A stretch of 64,000 nucleotides of DNA from Methanomicrobiaceae archaeon (GTDB lineage Archaea; Halobacteriota; Methanomicrobia; Methanomicrobiales; Methanomicrobiaceae), in the NCBI GenBank assembly GCA_016926855.1, contig JAFGNT010000002.1:1-64000 (forward strand), given 5' to 3'. Below, piece by piece: positions 1 to 8,870 of the stretch. The translations under genes were made by a program, and so were the position numbers. The first letter of the stretch is position 1; every line of letters starts with the position of its first letter. The notes under the pieces were generated by a model that was given only the letters and a program-made list of their open reading frames with translations, made no database searches and was not told the origin of the DNA.

Positions 1-444
1 ATCGCCTATGGCCCCCGCATCCACGGCATTAAGAATAAGAAAGCTCTCGACGAGATCGTACAACGGAGCCTGAAATCCGCGGCACTCTGGGAGGAAGTAA
101 AAGATCGCATGCACGAATCGGCGATGAGCCTCTCCGGGGGACAGCAGCAGCGGCTCTGCATCGCACGCACGCTCTCCGTCGAGCCGGAGATCATTCTCAT
201 GGACGAACCGTGTTCCGCACTGGACCCGATAGCGACCGCAAAGATCGAAGGCCTTATGAACGAGTTAAAGACGCAGTACACGGTGATTGTCGTCACGCAT
301 AATATGCAGCAGGCGGCCCGGGTGAGCGATATGACGGGATTCATGTACCTCGGCAGGCTCATTGAATTCGGGGATACCGTCGAAATTTTTGAAACACCGA
401 AAGAAGAACTCACGAATAACTATATTACCGGAAGATTCGGCTGA
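1..444 (+). CDS. pstB: Phosphate ABC transporter ATP-binding protein PstB (5'-truncated by window edge)
   Basis: The reading frame is open from base 1, so only the C-terminal 147 residues are present. The ABC signature LSGGQQQ and the Walker B segment [11 protein letters not shown] are visible, followed by the H-loop VVTHNMQQA and the PstB-typical end [10 protein letters not shown] with a NNYITGRFG tail. PstB hydrolyses ATP on the cytoplasmic side to drive phosphate import through PstCA. The next gene is phoU, 13 bases downstream, the usual pst operon order. The Walker A motif lies outside the window. Confidence 0.95.
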   Translation: MAYGPRIHGIKNKKALDEIVQRSLKSAALWEEVKDRMHESAMSLSGGQQQRLCIARTLSVEPEIILMDEPCSALDPIATAKIEGLMNELKTQYTVIVVTHNMQQAARVSDMTGFMYLGRLIEFGDTVEIFETPKEELTNNYITGRFG

Positions 445-457
445 GGAGGAGCGGAAA

Positions 458-1108
458 ATGAGTGACAAATTCCATGGAGAACTCGAATCGCTGCGCAGGG
501 AGATCTGTGAACTGGGGGAGTACGCCATCGGGATGCTCAGGGATGTTCTCTGCGCTCTCTATGAGAACGATGCGGTACGTGCAAAGGAAGTGTATCTCCG
601 CAAAGAACGGCTTGCCGAATGGAACCACGAGATCGAGGATAATTCCCTGAGGATTCTTGCGCTCTATTCCCCGACGGCGGTGGACCTCCGGCTGACTGCC
701 TGTATCCTCCGGATGAACTACTCCCTGTTCCGTATCGGGAGAATGGCGAAGGATATTGCAAAGCTGGTCATGTATTGTGCGGAAGAGCCGGAAGGAGTGC
801 CGATGTCCGGTCTTTCGCATATGGGGGAGATTGTCCTTTCCATGCTCGATGATACCATGACGGCATATACGAACCGTGACCTCGCGCCGATCCGGGACCT
901 GAGCAGACGCGATGACAGTGTCGATTCCATGCGGTCGTCCATATTCCGGGAAAATCTCACCTACATGATGGAAAACACGAAAAACATCAAGCGGGGCATC
1001 GATTACATTACCATCTCCCGCCACCTCGAGCGGTGCGGCGATCACGCCTGCCTGATGGCGGAACGGGTCGTGTTCATGATTACGGGCGACCGCGTGGAGA
1101 TCCGGTAG
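458..1108 (+). CDS. phoU: Phosphate uptake regulator PhoU
   Basis: 216 residues, the normal length of a single-chain PhoU made of two three-helix bundles (about 10-95 and 115-205). The acidic-rich helices and the late stretch NIKRGIDYITISRHLERCGDHA match the PhoU domain, in which conserved Asp and Glu residues bind metal. I start at the ATG at 458 because GAGGAGG (444-450) lies just before it; the frame is open further upstream but only over pstB. PhoU restrains Pst transport when phosphate is plentiful. The T-rich run after the stop is a likely terminator. Confidence 0.93.
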   Translation: MSDKFHGELESLRREICELGEYAIGMLRDVLCALYENDAVRAKEVYLRKERLAEWNHEIEDNSLRILALYSPTAVDLRLTACILRMNYSLFRIGRMAKDIAKLVMYCAEEPEGVPMSGLSHMGEIVLSMLDDTMTAYTNRDLAPIRDLSRRDDSVDSMRSSIFRENLTYMMENTKNIKRGIDYITISRHLERCGDHACLMAERVVFMITGDRVEIR

Positions 1109-1141
1109 CCTGTTTTTTTATCGGCATCAGTCCTTTTTTTG
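1109..1141 (+). terminator. T-rich transcription terminator after phoU
   Basis: Two T-tracts (about 1112-1118 and 1133-1140) directly follow the phoU stop. Oligo-T runs of this kind are the usual archaeal terminators. The next gene is on the opposite strand, so the pst transcript should end here. Confidence 0.5.
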
Positions 1142-1233
1142 ACGCATCCCGGGCGTCTTCCGGCGGTTGACTGCCGCGAATTCGTTCGGGCGAAACGCCG
1201 CACACGTCCCGGCGGGAACGGAGGCGATCGCGG

Positions 1234-1653
1234 TTATGCATACCCGGTGATATCGTAATTAATTACATTCGAATTTTTTGCGCATTCCTCGCCGTAAATG
1301 AGCACTTCCTCGATCTGTTTTTTCAGCATGGCGGGGTACACGGCACCGACGAGTTCCATCACCGGTTTTCCCCCGCAGAAGAATTTGAAGGTCGGCGTGC
1401 CCCGCACCCCGTACCGCTCGCCGGTCCACTGGTTGGCGGCAACATTCAGGCGGACAAAGACCACCTTGTCCCGGAATTCCTGCGCAAATTCCCTGAAGGA
1501 CGGTTCCATCTGCCTGCAGAACTGGCATGTCGGCGAGTGAAACATGACAAGTACCGGCTTTTCACTTTTTTCGACAGCCACCTCCCACGTTATATCCGTA
1601 AGTTCGACCACTGTCGCGACCTCTGCTCCTTCCGCATCTCCCACCTCTGTCAC
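1234..1653 (-). CDS. Thioredoxin-like protein with CQFC active site
   Basis: 139 residues with a thioredoxin fold: a beta strand PVLVMFHSP, a CxxC pair (Cys43-Gln-Phe-Cys46) and a cis-proline loop RGTPTFKFF. The canonical WCGPC motif is replaced by TCQFC, which should shift the redox potential, so the partner may be a dedicated reductase or a specific client. The first 15 residues are poorly conserved-looking and the chosen start is GTG at 1653 with no good ribosome site, so the true start may be somewhat downstream. It is divergent from the permease at 1726, sharing a 72-base promoter region. Confidence 0.85.
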   Translation of the reverse strand: MTEVGDAEGAEVATVVELTDITWEVAVEKSEKPVLVMFHSPTCQFCRQMEPSFREFAQEFRDKVVFVRLNVAANQWTGERYGVRGTPTFKFFCGGKPVMELVGAVYPAMLKKQIEEVLIYGEECAKNSNVINYDITGYA

Positions 1654-1725
1654 CTGACTCTGAATTATTCCCGGCCCCTATTTAATGGTTGCATCGCCTG
1701 AACCGGAGCCGCATCCGTCTGCCTT

Positions 1726-2985
1726 ATGAGCAATGCATGCAAACGCCGTTTCACGTACGTCTCCTCTATCGTCCTCCTCTGTGTGCTCCTGCTCATCGCA
1801 TTCAGAAGTACCGGCAGGCTGTCCCTTTCCATCTGGCAGATCATGCTCGGGGGGGCGGCTCTGGTCGTGGTAACGGGTGAAATCACTCCGCTTCGTGCCG
1901 TGCAGGCGGTCAATGCCGATGTCATGCTCTTTCTCTTCTGCATGTTCATCGTCGGGGAGGCGGTGTGCCGGAGCGGTTTTCTCGAGAGGTTTTCCCGCAT
2001 GCTGTTTGTGCATGCCGGCACCACGGGCGAGATGGTCCTCCTCCTCATCGTGAGCACCGGCTTCTTCTCCGCACTCCTGATGAACGACACGCTGGCAATT
2101 ATCGGGACGCCGTTTGTCATCCGGCTTGCCCGCCGGACCGGCATTCCCGCACACCTGCTCCTGCTTGCGCTCGCGTTTTCCGTGACGACCGGCAGTGCGG
2201 CAAGCCCTATCGGCAATCCCCAGAACCTGCTCATCGCACTCTCGGGAGGGATCGCTGCCCCGTTCCCCGTTTTTGCATGGTACCTCGGGCTCCCGACGAT
2301 CGTGGGGCTGGTGCTTGTTTACCTTGTGCTCCGGGTGCGGTACCCGGGAGAATACGCACGCCCTCTTATCCCGCCGGCGGATAACGGGGAGGCCGATCCC
2401 GCACTGGCGGCCGTGGTCAGGGTATCGCTGGCGCTGCTTGTCGTGCTGATCTGTGCCCGGGCGCTGGTCCCGCTCCCCCTTCCCCTCATAGCCGCCGCCG
2501 CGGCGCTTCCCGTGCTGATCGGTGCACGGGACCGGTCCGGTATTGTCCGGTCGATTGACTGGCCGACGCTGGTGTTCTTCGCCGCCCTCTTCATCCTGAT
2601 GCGGAGCGTGAGCGATTCCGGCCTGCTGCCCTCCCTTATTTCAGGTTGGGGCGGTATTACGGGGTCGTCTGCCGCCATTTTCACCCTCGGGATCTTAGCG
2701 AGCCAGCTCATCTCGAACGTGCCCTATGTCGCACTTGTCCTCTCCCTCGGCGCCGGGCAGGGCATGGCGACGGCATCACTGATGGCCCTTGCCGCAGGGA
2801 GCACCCTCGCCGGAAACATGCTGGTGCTGGGTGCGGCGAGCAATGTCATCATCATCCAGCAGGCCGAGCGGTACGGCGAGACAATCTCGTTTTATGAATT
2901 TGCTCTGGCAGGCATCCCCCTCACGGTACTGCAGGCGCTGGTCTATCTGGCGGCGTTTCTCCTTATCCCGCCACCGCCTTTCTGA
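1726..2985 (+). CDS. SLC13/ArsB-NhaD superfamily permease
   Basis: 419 residues, nearly all hydrophobic, with about eleven transmembrane helices and a basic N-terminus. The stretch GSAASPIGNPQNLLIAL has the SNP-like signature of the ion transporter superfamily that includes SLC13 anion carriers, CitM and ArsB, and a second half ends with a similar helix hairpin (NMLVLGAASNVIIIQQA). It probably moves an anion, such as a dicarboxylate, sulfate or arsenite, or sodium across the cytoplasmic membrane. No neighbour reveals the substrate. The frame starts at ATG 1726. Confidence 0.82.
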   Translation: MSNACKRRFTYVSSIVLLCVLLLIAFRSTGRLSLSIWQIMLGGAALVVVTGEITPLRAVQAVNADVMLFLFCMFIVGEAVCRSGFLERFSRMLFVHAGTTGEMVLLLIVSTGFFSALLMNDTLAIIGTPFVIRLARRTGIPAHLLLLALAFSVTTGSAASPIGNPQNLLIALSGGIAAPFPVFAWYLGLPTIVGLVLVYLVLRVRYPGEYARPLIPPADNGEADPALAAVVRVSLALLVVLICARALVPLPLPLIAAAAALPVLIGARDRSGIVRSIDWPTLVFFAALFILMRSVSDSGLLPSLISGWGGITGSSAAIFTLGILASQLISNVPYVALVLSLGAGQGMATASLMALAAGSTLAGNMLVLGAASNVIIIQQAERYGETISFYEFALAGIPLTVLQALVYLAAFLLIPPPPF

Positions 2986-3103
2986 GCCGGAGATAAGCAA
3001 ACCCCCGGATGATGCCGGGATGTCCTCCGTAGCCGACACACTAAAAAACAACCGCCGGGTGTGGCAATAGTTAAAGCCCTGTGTGGTAAATTCCCTCACG
3101 TGC

Positions 3104-3110
3104 AGGTGAT
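3104..3110 (+). promoter_or_regulatory. Ribosome-binding site AGGTGAT deciding the start at 3117
   Basis: AGGTGAT matches the 3' end of archaeal 16S rRNA. It abuts the ATG at 3111 but is 6 bases before the ATG at 3117, so 3117 is the better start. The same arrangement (GGTGAT-like site, then ATG-TGC-ATG or ATATGTGCATG) occurs before the genes at 5215 and 56385. Confidence 0.6.
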
Positions 3111-3116
3111 ATGTGC

Positions 3117-4001
3117 ATGAGAACATTTACTCTCCTGATGCTTGTTATGATACTGGCGGCAGGACTTGCCGTTGCCGGATGCCAGGATCAAAAAGCGATC
3201 GTCATCGGAGCGAAACCCTTCAACGAACAGTACATCCTCGCGGAGATGGTCTCGCTGCTGCTGGAAGAAAAGGGGTACACGACGGAGGTGAAATCGGGCC
3301 TGAACGACGCCACGCTCTTTGAGGGGATCAGGAAAGGGCAGGTGGACGTGTACGTCGAGTACACCGGCACCGCGTATTCGCAGCTCCTGAAACTGCCGCC
3401 GCTCGATACATGGGACCCCGAGGTGGTGTACGAAGATGTCACGGCCGGCCTTGCCGCTGAAAATATCGTTGTCCTGTACCGCTTCGGGTTCAGGGACGAT
3501 TACGCGATCGCCGTCCGAAAAGACTGGGCGGAGGAGAATAACGTCGTCACCATCAGCGACCTGGTCCCCTACGCACCCGGTCTCGTCTTTGCGAGCGACC
3601 TTGTCTTCCACGAACGCGAGGACGGCCTCCCGCGCCTCGCCGAGGTCTACGGCCTGACGTTTCAGGACGTGAAGCCCCTCGCCCCGACACTCATGTACGA
3701 GGCGATCCAGAACGGGCAGGCCGATGCCATCCCGCCGTATACGACCGACACCCGTGTCGATCTCTACAACCTCAGGACGCTCGCGGACGACAGGTCGGCA
3801 CTTCCCCCGTATCACGCCATGCTCCTGATCTCGCAAGACCGTGACGCCGACGCGGAGCTGGTCAGTGCCCTTCGCGTGCTGGAGAACCGTATCGACACCG
3901 ATACGATGCGTGTGCTGAACAGGAAGTTCGACATCGACAAGATGGAGGCCCGCGACATCGCCCGCGAGTACCTTGTCGCCGAAGGGCTGCTTCCATCCTG
4001 A
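3117..4001 (+). CDS. Compatible-solute ABC transporter, lipoprotein substrate-binding protein (OpuCC/OsmF type)
   Basis: 294 residues. It begins with a lipoprotein signal peptide ending LAVAGC, so Cys22 is the likely lipidated residue. The mature part starts IVIGAKPFNEQYILAEM and includes DVYVEYTGTAYSQLL, signatures of the glycine betaine/carnitine/choline binding family. It should capture an osmoprotectant outside the cell and hand it to the two permeases below. It is the first of four co-directional genes (binding protein, ATPase, permease, permease). An upstream in-frame ATG at 3111 would add two residues. Confidence 0.92.
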   Translation: MRTFTLLMLVMILAAGLAVAGCQDQKAIVIGAKPFNEQYILAEMVSLLLEEKGYTTEVKSGLNDATLFEGIRKGQVDVYVEYTGTAYSQLLKLPPLDTWDPEVVYEDVTAGLAAENIVVLYRFGFRDDYAIAVRKDWAEENNVVTISDLVPYAPGLVFASDLVFHEREDGLPRLAEVYGLTFQDVKPLAPTLMYEAIQNGQADAIPPYTTDTRVDLYNLRTLADDRSALPPYHAMLLISQDRDADAELVSALRVLENRIDTDTMRVLNRKFDIDKMEARDIAREYLVAEGLLPS

Positions 4002-4076
4002 TTTCACTCCTTTTTTTCCGCAGCCGGCGTTTCATAATCTTTTTATCGGGCGGATGCCCACCTCCGGTGAGAATCG

Positions 4077-5204
4077 ATGCCCTCCCCCCGCCTCTTCGAA
4101 CGGATCGACCGTGTCGAACTGAAAAACCTGATAAAACGCTACGGCGACTCTATCGCGGTCGATGATCTCACACTGGACGTCACCGGCGGGGAACTCCTCA
4201 TCCTGATCGGGGGGAGCGGGTCCGGCAAGACGACGACGCTCCGGATGATCAACCGGTTAATCGAACCCGAGGCAGGGACAGTCTCCATCAACGGCACGGA
4301 CATCCGGACGGTCGATCCGGTCGCCCTCCGGAGAAACATCGGCTATGTGATCCAGCAGATCGGCCTCTTTCCGCATATGACCGTCCGTGACAATATCGGC
4401 CTGATCCCGCGCCTCGAGGGATGGGATGACGCCGCGATCACCACCCGGGTCGAAGTGCTTCTCGAGCTCGTGGATCTCCCCCCGGAGATGTTTATCGACC
4501 GGTATCCGCGCCAGCTCTCGGGCGGGCAGCAGCAGCGCATCGGCCTCGCACGGGCACTCGCCATGGACCCGCCGCTGCTCCTGATGGACGAACCCTTCGG
4601 GGCTCTGGATCCGATCCTCAGGAAGCAGCTTCAGGAGGAGTTTTCGAAAATCAAGGAGGACCTGGGCAGGACAATCGTCTTTGTCACGCATGATATCGAT
4701 GAAGCGTTCCGCCTCGGTGACCGGATAGCCATCATGCACGATGCCCGGATCATTCAGGTGGGAAAACCCGAGGAGCTGATCCTCGATCCCGCCTCCGATC
4801 TGGTTTCGAAGCTCGTGGATGCCGATCGGAAGTTCCGGCATATCGACAACCTGACCGTCCGTGACCTGATGCGCCCGGTCACCCGGCGGTACTTCTTCGA
4901 GGGCGGCATGCCGATTGGCCCGGCGCTGCTCGCGATGATGGAGGACGACCTCGGGCTCGTGATCGTGACGGACACGGCGTCGGGTACCGGCATTCTGAAC
5001 CGGCGGGATGCGTTCACGCACCGAAATGATCCCGTCACCGTCGGGGATGTGGCCCGGCGTCCGCTGGTGTTCGCTCCCGGTGATTCGGCGACGGAAGCTC
5101 TCAGGGTGCTGAAACGGAAAAAAAGCCCCTTTGCTCTCGTTATGGACCGTGAAACCCCGGCAGGGCTTTTCTTTTCCGACGAAGTCCTGATGCGGCTGAT
5201 CTGA
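4077..5204 (+). CDS. Compatible-solute ABC transporter ATP-binding protein with CBS domains (OpuCA/OsmV type)
   Basis: 375 residues: an ABC ATPase (about 14-245) followed by a pair of CBS motifs (about 255-375). Walker A is GGSGSGKTT (45-53), the signature LSGGQQQ, and Walker B LLLMDEPFGALD. C-terminal CBS domains in this family sense ionic strength and gate osmoprotectant uptake. GGTGAG at 4066-4071 lies 5 bases before ATG 4077 and fixes the start. A T-run at 4010-4018, after the binding-protein gene, may partly separate the two transcripts. Confidence 0.93.
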   Translation: MPSPRLFERIDRVELKNLIKRYGDSIAVDDLTLDVTGGELLILIGGSGSGKTTTLRMINRLIEPEAGTVSINGTDIRTVDPVALRRNIGYVIQQIGLFPHMTVRDNIGLIPRLEGWDDAAITTRVEVLLELVDLPPEMFIDRYPRQLSGGQQQRIGLARALAMDPPLLLMDEPFGALDPILRKQLQEEFSKIKEDLGRTIVFVTHDIDEAFRLGDRIAIMHDARIIQVGKPEELILDPASDLVSKLVDADRKFRHIDNLTVRDLMRPVTRRYFFEGGMPIGPALLAMMEDDLGLVIVTDTASGTGILNRRDAFTHRNDPVTVGDVARRPLVFAPGDSATEALRVLKRKKSPFALVMDRETPAGLFFSDEVLMRLI

Positions 5205-5214
5205 GGCGATGTGC

Positions 5215-5850
5215 ATGCTCTCCGAGATTCTCACGCTATGGGCCCGGTACGATCTCACCGCCCGGACCATCGAGCACCTCACCATGTTTGCCGTTGCCCT
5301 CACGTTCGCCTTCATCATCGGCATTCTCGTGGGAGTGCTCCTGTACAGGCACGAAAAGTATGCAGGGCCGGTCCTGAATGTCCTGAATGTCGTCGAGACA
5401 TTTCCCGATCTTGCACTCCTCGTCCTCCTGATCCCGCTCGTCGGCATCGGGGCGGCTCCGACCATTGTCGCCTGCGTGCTGTATTCGATTCTCCCGATCG
5501 CGAGAAACGCGTATACCGGCCTCTCTCACGTGAGTCGCGAGCAGATCGACGTGGCCGAGGCGCTCGGCCTGACCGGCAATGAAATACTGCTTTACATCAG
5601 GATCCCGCTGTCCCTCCCCCTGATTGCGGGCGGCGTCAGGATCGCAATCGTCTTTACCATGGGGATCGTCACGCTCGGCGGCCTGATCGGTGCGGGAGGG
5701 CTGGGGGCGCCGCTCCAGACGGGCATCTTCATCAATATCCCGATGCTGATTGTGACCGCGGGGATCTGGGTCGGTATTCTTGCGGTTGTCCTGGACGGGC
5801 TGGCAGGCATCGCGGAGACATGGCTCGCGGGGAGGTTCGGCGAATGGTAG
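5215..5850 (+). CDS. Compatible-solute ABC transporter permease (OpuCB/OsmW type)
   Basis: 211 residues with five or six transmembrane helices and the binding-protein-dependent permease EAA loop (EALGLTGNEILLYIRIPLSLP). The end has the family motif TLGGLIGAGGLGAPL. It forms half of the membrane channel with the next gene. GAGGCGAT at 5203-5210 sits 4 bases before the ATG at 5215; the in-frame ATG at 5209 overlaps that site and is less likely. It begins 10 bases after the ATPase stop. Confidence 0.92.
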   Translation: MLSEILTLWARYDLTARTIEHLTMFAVALTFAFIIGILVGVLLYRHEKYAGPVLNVLNVVETFPDLALLVLLIPLVGIGAAPTIVACVLYSILPIARNAYTGLSHVSREQIDVAEALGLTGNEILLYIRIPLSLPLIAGGVRIAIVFTMGIVTLGGLIGAGGLGAPLQTGIFINIPMLIVTAGIWVGILAVVLDGLAGIAETWLAGRFGEW

Positions 5851-6458
5851 CGATTGAGACCATCGCGCTCGCGACATTTCACCATATGGTGCTCGCGTAC
5901 ACCGCGCTTCTTGTCGGCATCGGGATTTCGATCCCCCTCGCCGTTCTTTCCCTCTATTCCCGGCGGTTTGCCTCGGTCGTCATTACGGGTGCGAATCTCG
6001 TGCAGGCGGTGCCGAGTCTTGCCGTCGTCGCCGTTTTCGTGCCCCTGATAGGGATCGGGTTCTGGCCGGCGATCCTGGCCATTGTCCTCCGCGCCCTTCT
6101 TCCCATCATCAAGAACACGTGGATCGGGCTCTCAGCGGTGGATCCGGCGGTCATCGATTCGGCACGCGGCATCGGCCTGACCGACTGGCAGATTGTGCGG
6201 CATATCCGCTTTCCGCTTGCCTATCCGGCCATGTTTGCGGGCATAAAGTTCGCGGCAATCCTCGCAAACAGCCTCGCCATCCTCACGGCCATCATCGGGA
6301 GCGGCGGGCTCGGGAGCATCGTGTTCGAGGGTATGGCAAGTGTAAATATCGCTAAGCTGATGGCGGGTGCGGTACCGGCAATCTGCCTTGCGATTCTCAT
6401 CGACGCAACCTTCTCGGCACTCGAGCGGAGGCTGACACCGTCGTTTATGCGGGAATAA
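5844..6458 (+). CDS. Compatible-solute ABC transporter permease, second subunit (OpuCD/OsmY type)
   Basis: 204 residues, homologous to the preceding permease: the same EAA-type loop (ARGIGLTDWQIVRHIRFPLAYP) and terminal IIGSGGLGSIVFEG. The ATG at 5844 overlaps the preceding stop (TAG at 5848-5850) and is preceded by GGAGGT at 5831-5836, so the two permeases are translationally coupled. Together with the other three genes it completes an OpuC/OsmU-type importer, probably for glycine betaine or a related osmolyte. Confidence 0.92.
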   Translation: MVAIETIALATFHHMVLAYTALLVGIGISIPLAVLSLYSRRFASVVITGANLVQAVPSLAVVAVFVPLIGIGFWPAILAIVLRALLPIIKNTWIGLSAVDPAVIDSARGIGLTDWQIVRHIRFPLAYPAMFAGIKFAAILANSLAILTAIIGSGGLGSIVFEGMASVNIAKLMAGAVPAICLAILIDATFSALERRLTPSFMRE

Positions 6459-6468
6459 AAAAAAGAAA

Positions 6469-6945
6469 TCAGAGATTTTTCAGGGCGACAATATCCACGA
6501 CACCGGTGAGTTTCCAGATATTTGAGCGCTCTTCCGAAACGATTGCCTCCAGCGGCTCGGAGGGTTCGTGGCCGAGTGCGGCAAGGATGTTTTGCGAGAG
6601 CTTTTTGTCCCGGATCATCTCAACGAATTTCTTCCGTATGATCTTCTTGTTTATTCCGTCCTCCTCCTGCACGAGGTACCCCTGCATGGTGACGAACGTA
6701 TAGCAGGAGAGATCCGGCGCGTACTTGTCGATTTCGACCGAAACATAGGGATTTTTCTTAAACAGGTCATTCTTCCTCCCGTATTTCGTCGAGAGGAAGT
6801 ACAGGAACGTACCGTCGAAGACGTACAGGAACGGGGCGATATACGGGTACTTCTCCCCCCGAAACGCGATCCTGCTCAGGCATCCCTCTTTGATCATCGC
6901 ATCGTATTCCTCTTTGTTCATCTTCGGAATTTTAACAATCTCCAA
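6469..6945 (-). CDS. Pyridoxamine 5'-phosphate oxidase-like FMN-binding protein
   Basis: 158 residues from a TTG start at 6945 (reading LEIVKIPKMNKEEYDAMI); ATG 6921 is the alternative and would drop eight residues. The split-barrel core is visible: CLSRIAFRGEKYPYIAPFLYVFDGTFLYFL followed by NPYVSVEIDKY and YTFVTMQGYLV. Such proteins bind FMN, F420 or heme and act as small reductases or flavin stores. It converges with the permease at 6458, leaving 10 bases. The exact cofactor cannot be read from the sequence. Confidence 0.83.
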   Translation of the reverse strand: MEIVKIPKMNKEEYDAMIKEGCLSRIAFRGEKYPYIAPFLYVFDGTFLYFLSTKYGRKNDLFKKNPYVSVEIDKYAPDLSCYTFVTMQGYLVQEEDGINKKIIRKKFVEMIRDKKLSQNILAALGHEPSEPLEAIVSEERSNIWKLTGVVDIVALKNL

Positions 6946-7212
6946 ACCAGAAACCCCCCGCTGATATCTGTGAGTGTCATCCCCCCCGCAATAAATGTTG
7001 TGAACTGATAATTCCGTCCCCACGGCAGGACGTATCGGGAGTGCCACGGAGAGCGGGGCGGGGCCGGATCGTAAACGTGGCCCCCCGCTCCCTGTTTCCG
7101 GAGTATCCGGCTGCCGTCATAACAACGCATATGTCCACCCGGTGCCAATTAACATCCATATTTATGCGGGGGGCGAATTGTCGCTCTCCCGTGGTGCGGA
7201 GGGGGTTTCGAA

Positions 7213-8835
7213 GTGGTGAACCGGGTCTATGTTATCGGCCATAAAAAGCCCGATACCGACAGTATCGGCAGTGTGATGGGATATGCAGAGCTGCTGAACC
7301 ATTTCGAGCCGGGGAAATATGTCGCCGCCCGGTGCGGCGAGCTGAATGCGGAGACGGAATATGCCCTCGCTGCGTTCGGCACCCCGGCACCGGAGTATAT
7401 CGAAAGCGTCGAACCGGATGTTGCAGATCTGCCTTTCACCTACACCGCAAGCGCCCGGAGCGATATTCCGACGATCGATGTCGTAGCGATGATGGACGAA
7501 CAGGATCTCCGGAACATGCCGATAACGGATGAGCACGGGAAGTATCTCGGCCTGTTCAGCGAACACGGGCTCGCCCGTGCGTATGTTCGCCGCCAGTCCA
7601 TCGAACCGCTCTCCATCGCCCCGATACAGCTCGATACCCTCGCCCGCATCCTCGGCGGCCGGATTGTCGTTCCTTCCGGCGACCTGCTGGAAGGCACGGT
7701 CTATATCGCGATCGACGCACAGCACGTCACGCTCTCCCGCCTCTCCCCAAACGATGTCGCCATCGTCGGCGACAACGAACCGGCACAGCTTGCGCTGATC
7801 TCGGCAGGGATCGCCGCGCTTATCATTGCGGATGATGCGCCGGCCGGGGAGCGGGTGATGAAAGCCGCACAATCCGGCGGCGTGGCAATCATCTCCACAT
7901 CGCTTGATGCGTTCGGCGTCGGGAAGATGATCAATCTCTCGCTGCCGGCCCGCGAAGTGATGGCGACGGACGCCCCGACGGTGCGCGTGGACGATTCGCT
8001 GGCATATGTCAAGCAGCTGGTCTCCAATTCACCGTACCGGACCGCCTGCGTTGTCGGCGGGGACGGAACGCTGCTCGGGATGATATCCCGGAACACGTTT
8101 CTCGAGAATGTGCACAAGGCGGTCATCCTGCTGGATCACAACGAGTATACGCAGGCGGTGGACGGGATCGAGGAAGCGGAGATCCTTGAGATCATCGACC
8201 ATCACCGCCTCGGCGCCATCAGCACGTTAAAACCCATCCGTTTTTTGAACGATCCCGTGGGATCGACATCCACCATCATCGCGCTGAAGTTTATGGAAGC
8301 AGGCATCGATCCCTCTCCCGGGACCGCCGGCATGCTCCTCGCGGGCATCCTCTCGGACACGCAGCTCCTGAAACTCTCGACGACCACGCCCAAAGACACG
8401 CGTGCCGTCGAATACTGTGCGGAGATTGCCGCAATCGATCCGGTTTCGTTCGGGACGGAACTGGTAGGGAGGGGGATGGAGCTGGAAGGCCTCACCATCG
8501 AGGAACTGCTTACGCGGGACATGAAACGATACCACCTCTTCGGGAAGAACGTCATGATCGGACAGGTGATGGTGCCCTCGTTTGCGTTTTCGGACGAGCG
8601 GCGCGATGCGATCGCACACGAGGTCGGGCGGCTGCGGTCATCGACCGGTACGGACGCATTCGTTGCGCTGTTTACGAATATCTTCGAAAACGCCAGTGAC
8701 TGTTTCATCGCGGCCGACGATTCGGTCATTGCCGCACTGGGCTACGCCTCCCAGCCGGTGCGGCTGGACGGCGTGATGTCGAGAAAGAATGATTTTCTCC
8801 CGGATTTCGGCCAGAAAATAAAGAATATCCTGTAG
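7213..8835 (+). CDS. ppaC: Manganese-dependent inorganic pyrophosphatase with CBS and DRTGG inserts
   Basis: 540 residues. A DHH phosphoesterase N-terminus (GHKKPDTDS, with His10, Asp14 and Asp16 as metal ligands) is interrupted by CBS1, a DRTGG domain and CBS2 (about 75-300), then resumes with LLDHNEYTQ and EIIDHHRLG and ends in a DHHA2 domain. This is the family II pyrophosphatase layout in which adenine nucleotides bind the CBS pair and set activity. It hydrolyses pyrophosphate in the cytoplasm. Start is GTG at 7213 or the next codon, GTG 7216, after GGAGGGGG at 7199-7206. Confidence 0.94.
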   Translation: MVNRVYVIGHKKPDTDSIGSVMGYAELLNHFEPGKYVAARCGELNAETEYALAAFGTPAPEYIESVEPDVADLPFTYTASARSDIPTIDVVAMMDEQDLRNMPITDEHGKYLGLFSEHGLARAYVRRQSIEPLSIAPIQLDTLARILGGRIVVPSGDLLEGTVYIAIDAQHVTLSRLSPNDVAIVGDNEPAQLALISAGIAALIIADDAPAGERVMKAAQSGGVAIISTSLDAFGVGKMINLSLPAREVMATDAPTVRVDDSLAYVKQLVSNSPYRTACVVGGDGTLLGMISRNTFLENVHKAVILLDHNEYTQAVDGIEEAEILEIIDHHRLGAISTLKPIRFLNDPVGSTSTIIALKFMEAGIDPSPGTAGMLLAGILSDTQLLKLSTTTPKDTRAVEYCAEIAAIDPVSFGTELVGRGMELEGLTIEELLTRDMKRYHLFGKNVMIGQVMVPSFAFSDERRDAIAHEVGRLRSSTGTDAFVALFTNIFENASDCFIAADDSVIAALGYASQPVRLDGVMSRKNDFLPDFGQKIKNIL

Positions 8836-8870
8836 TACCCGCCCGTCGCACTGCTTTTCGAGGAAGGAGC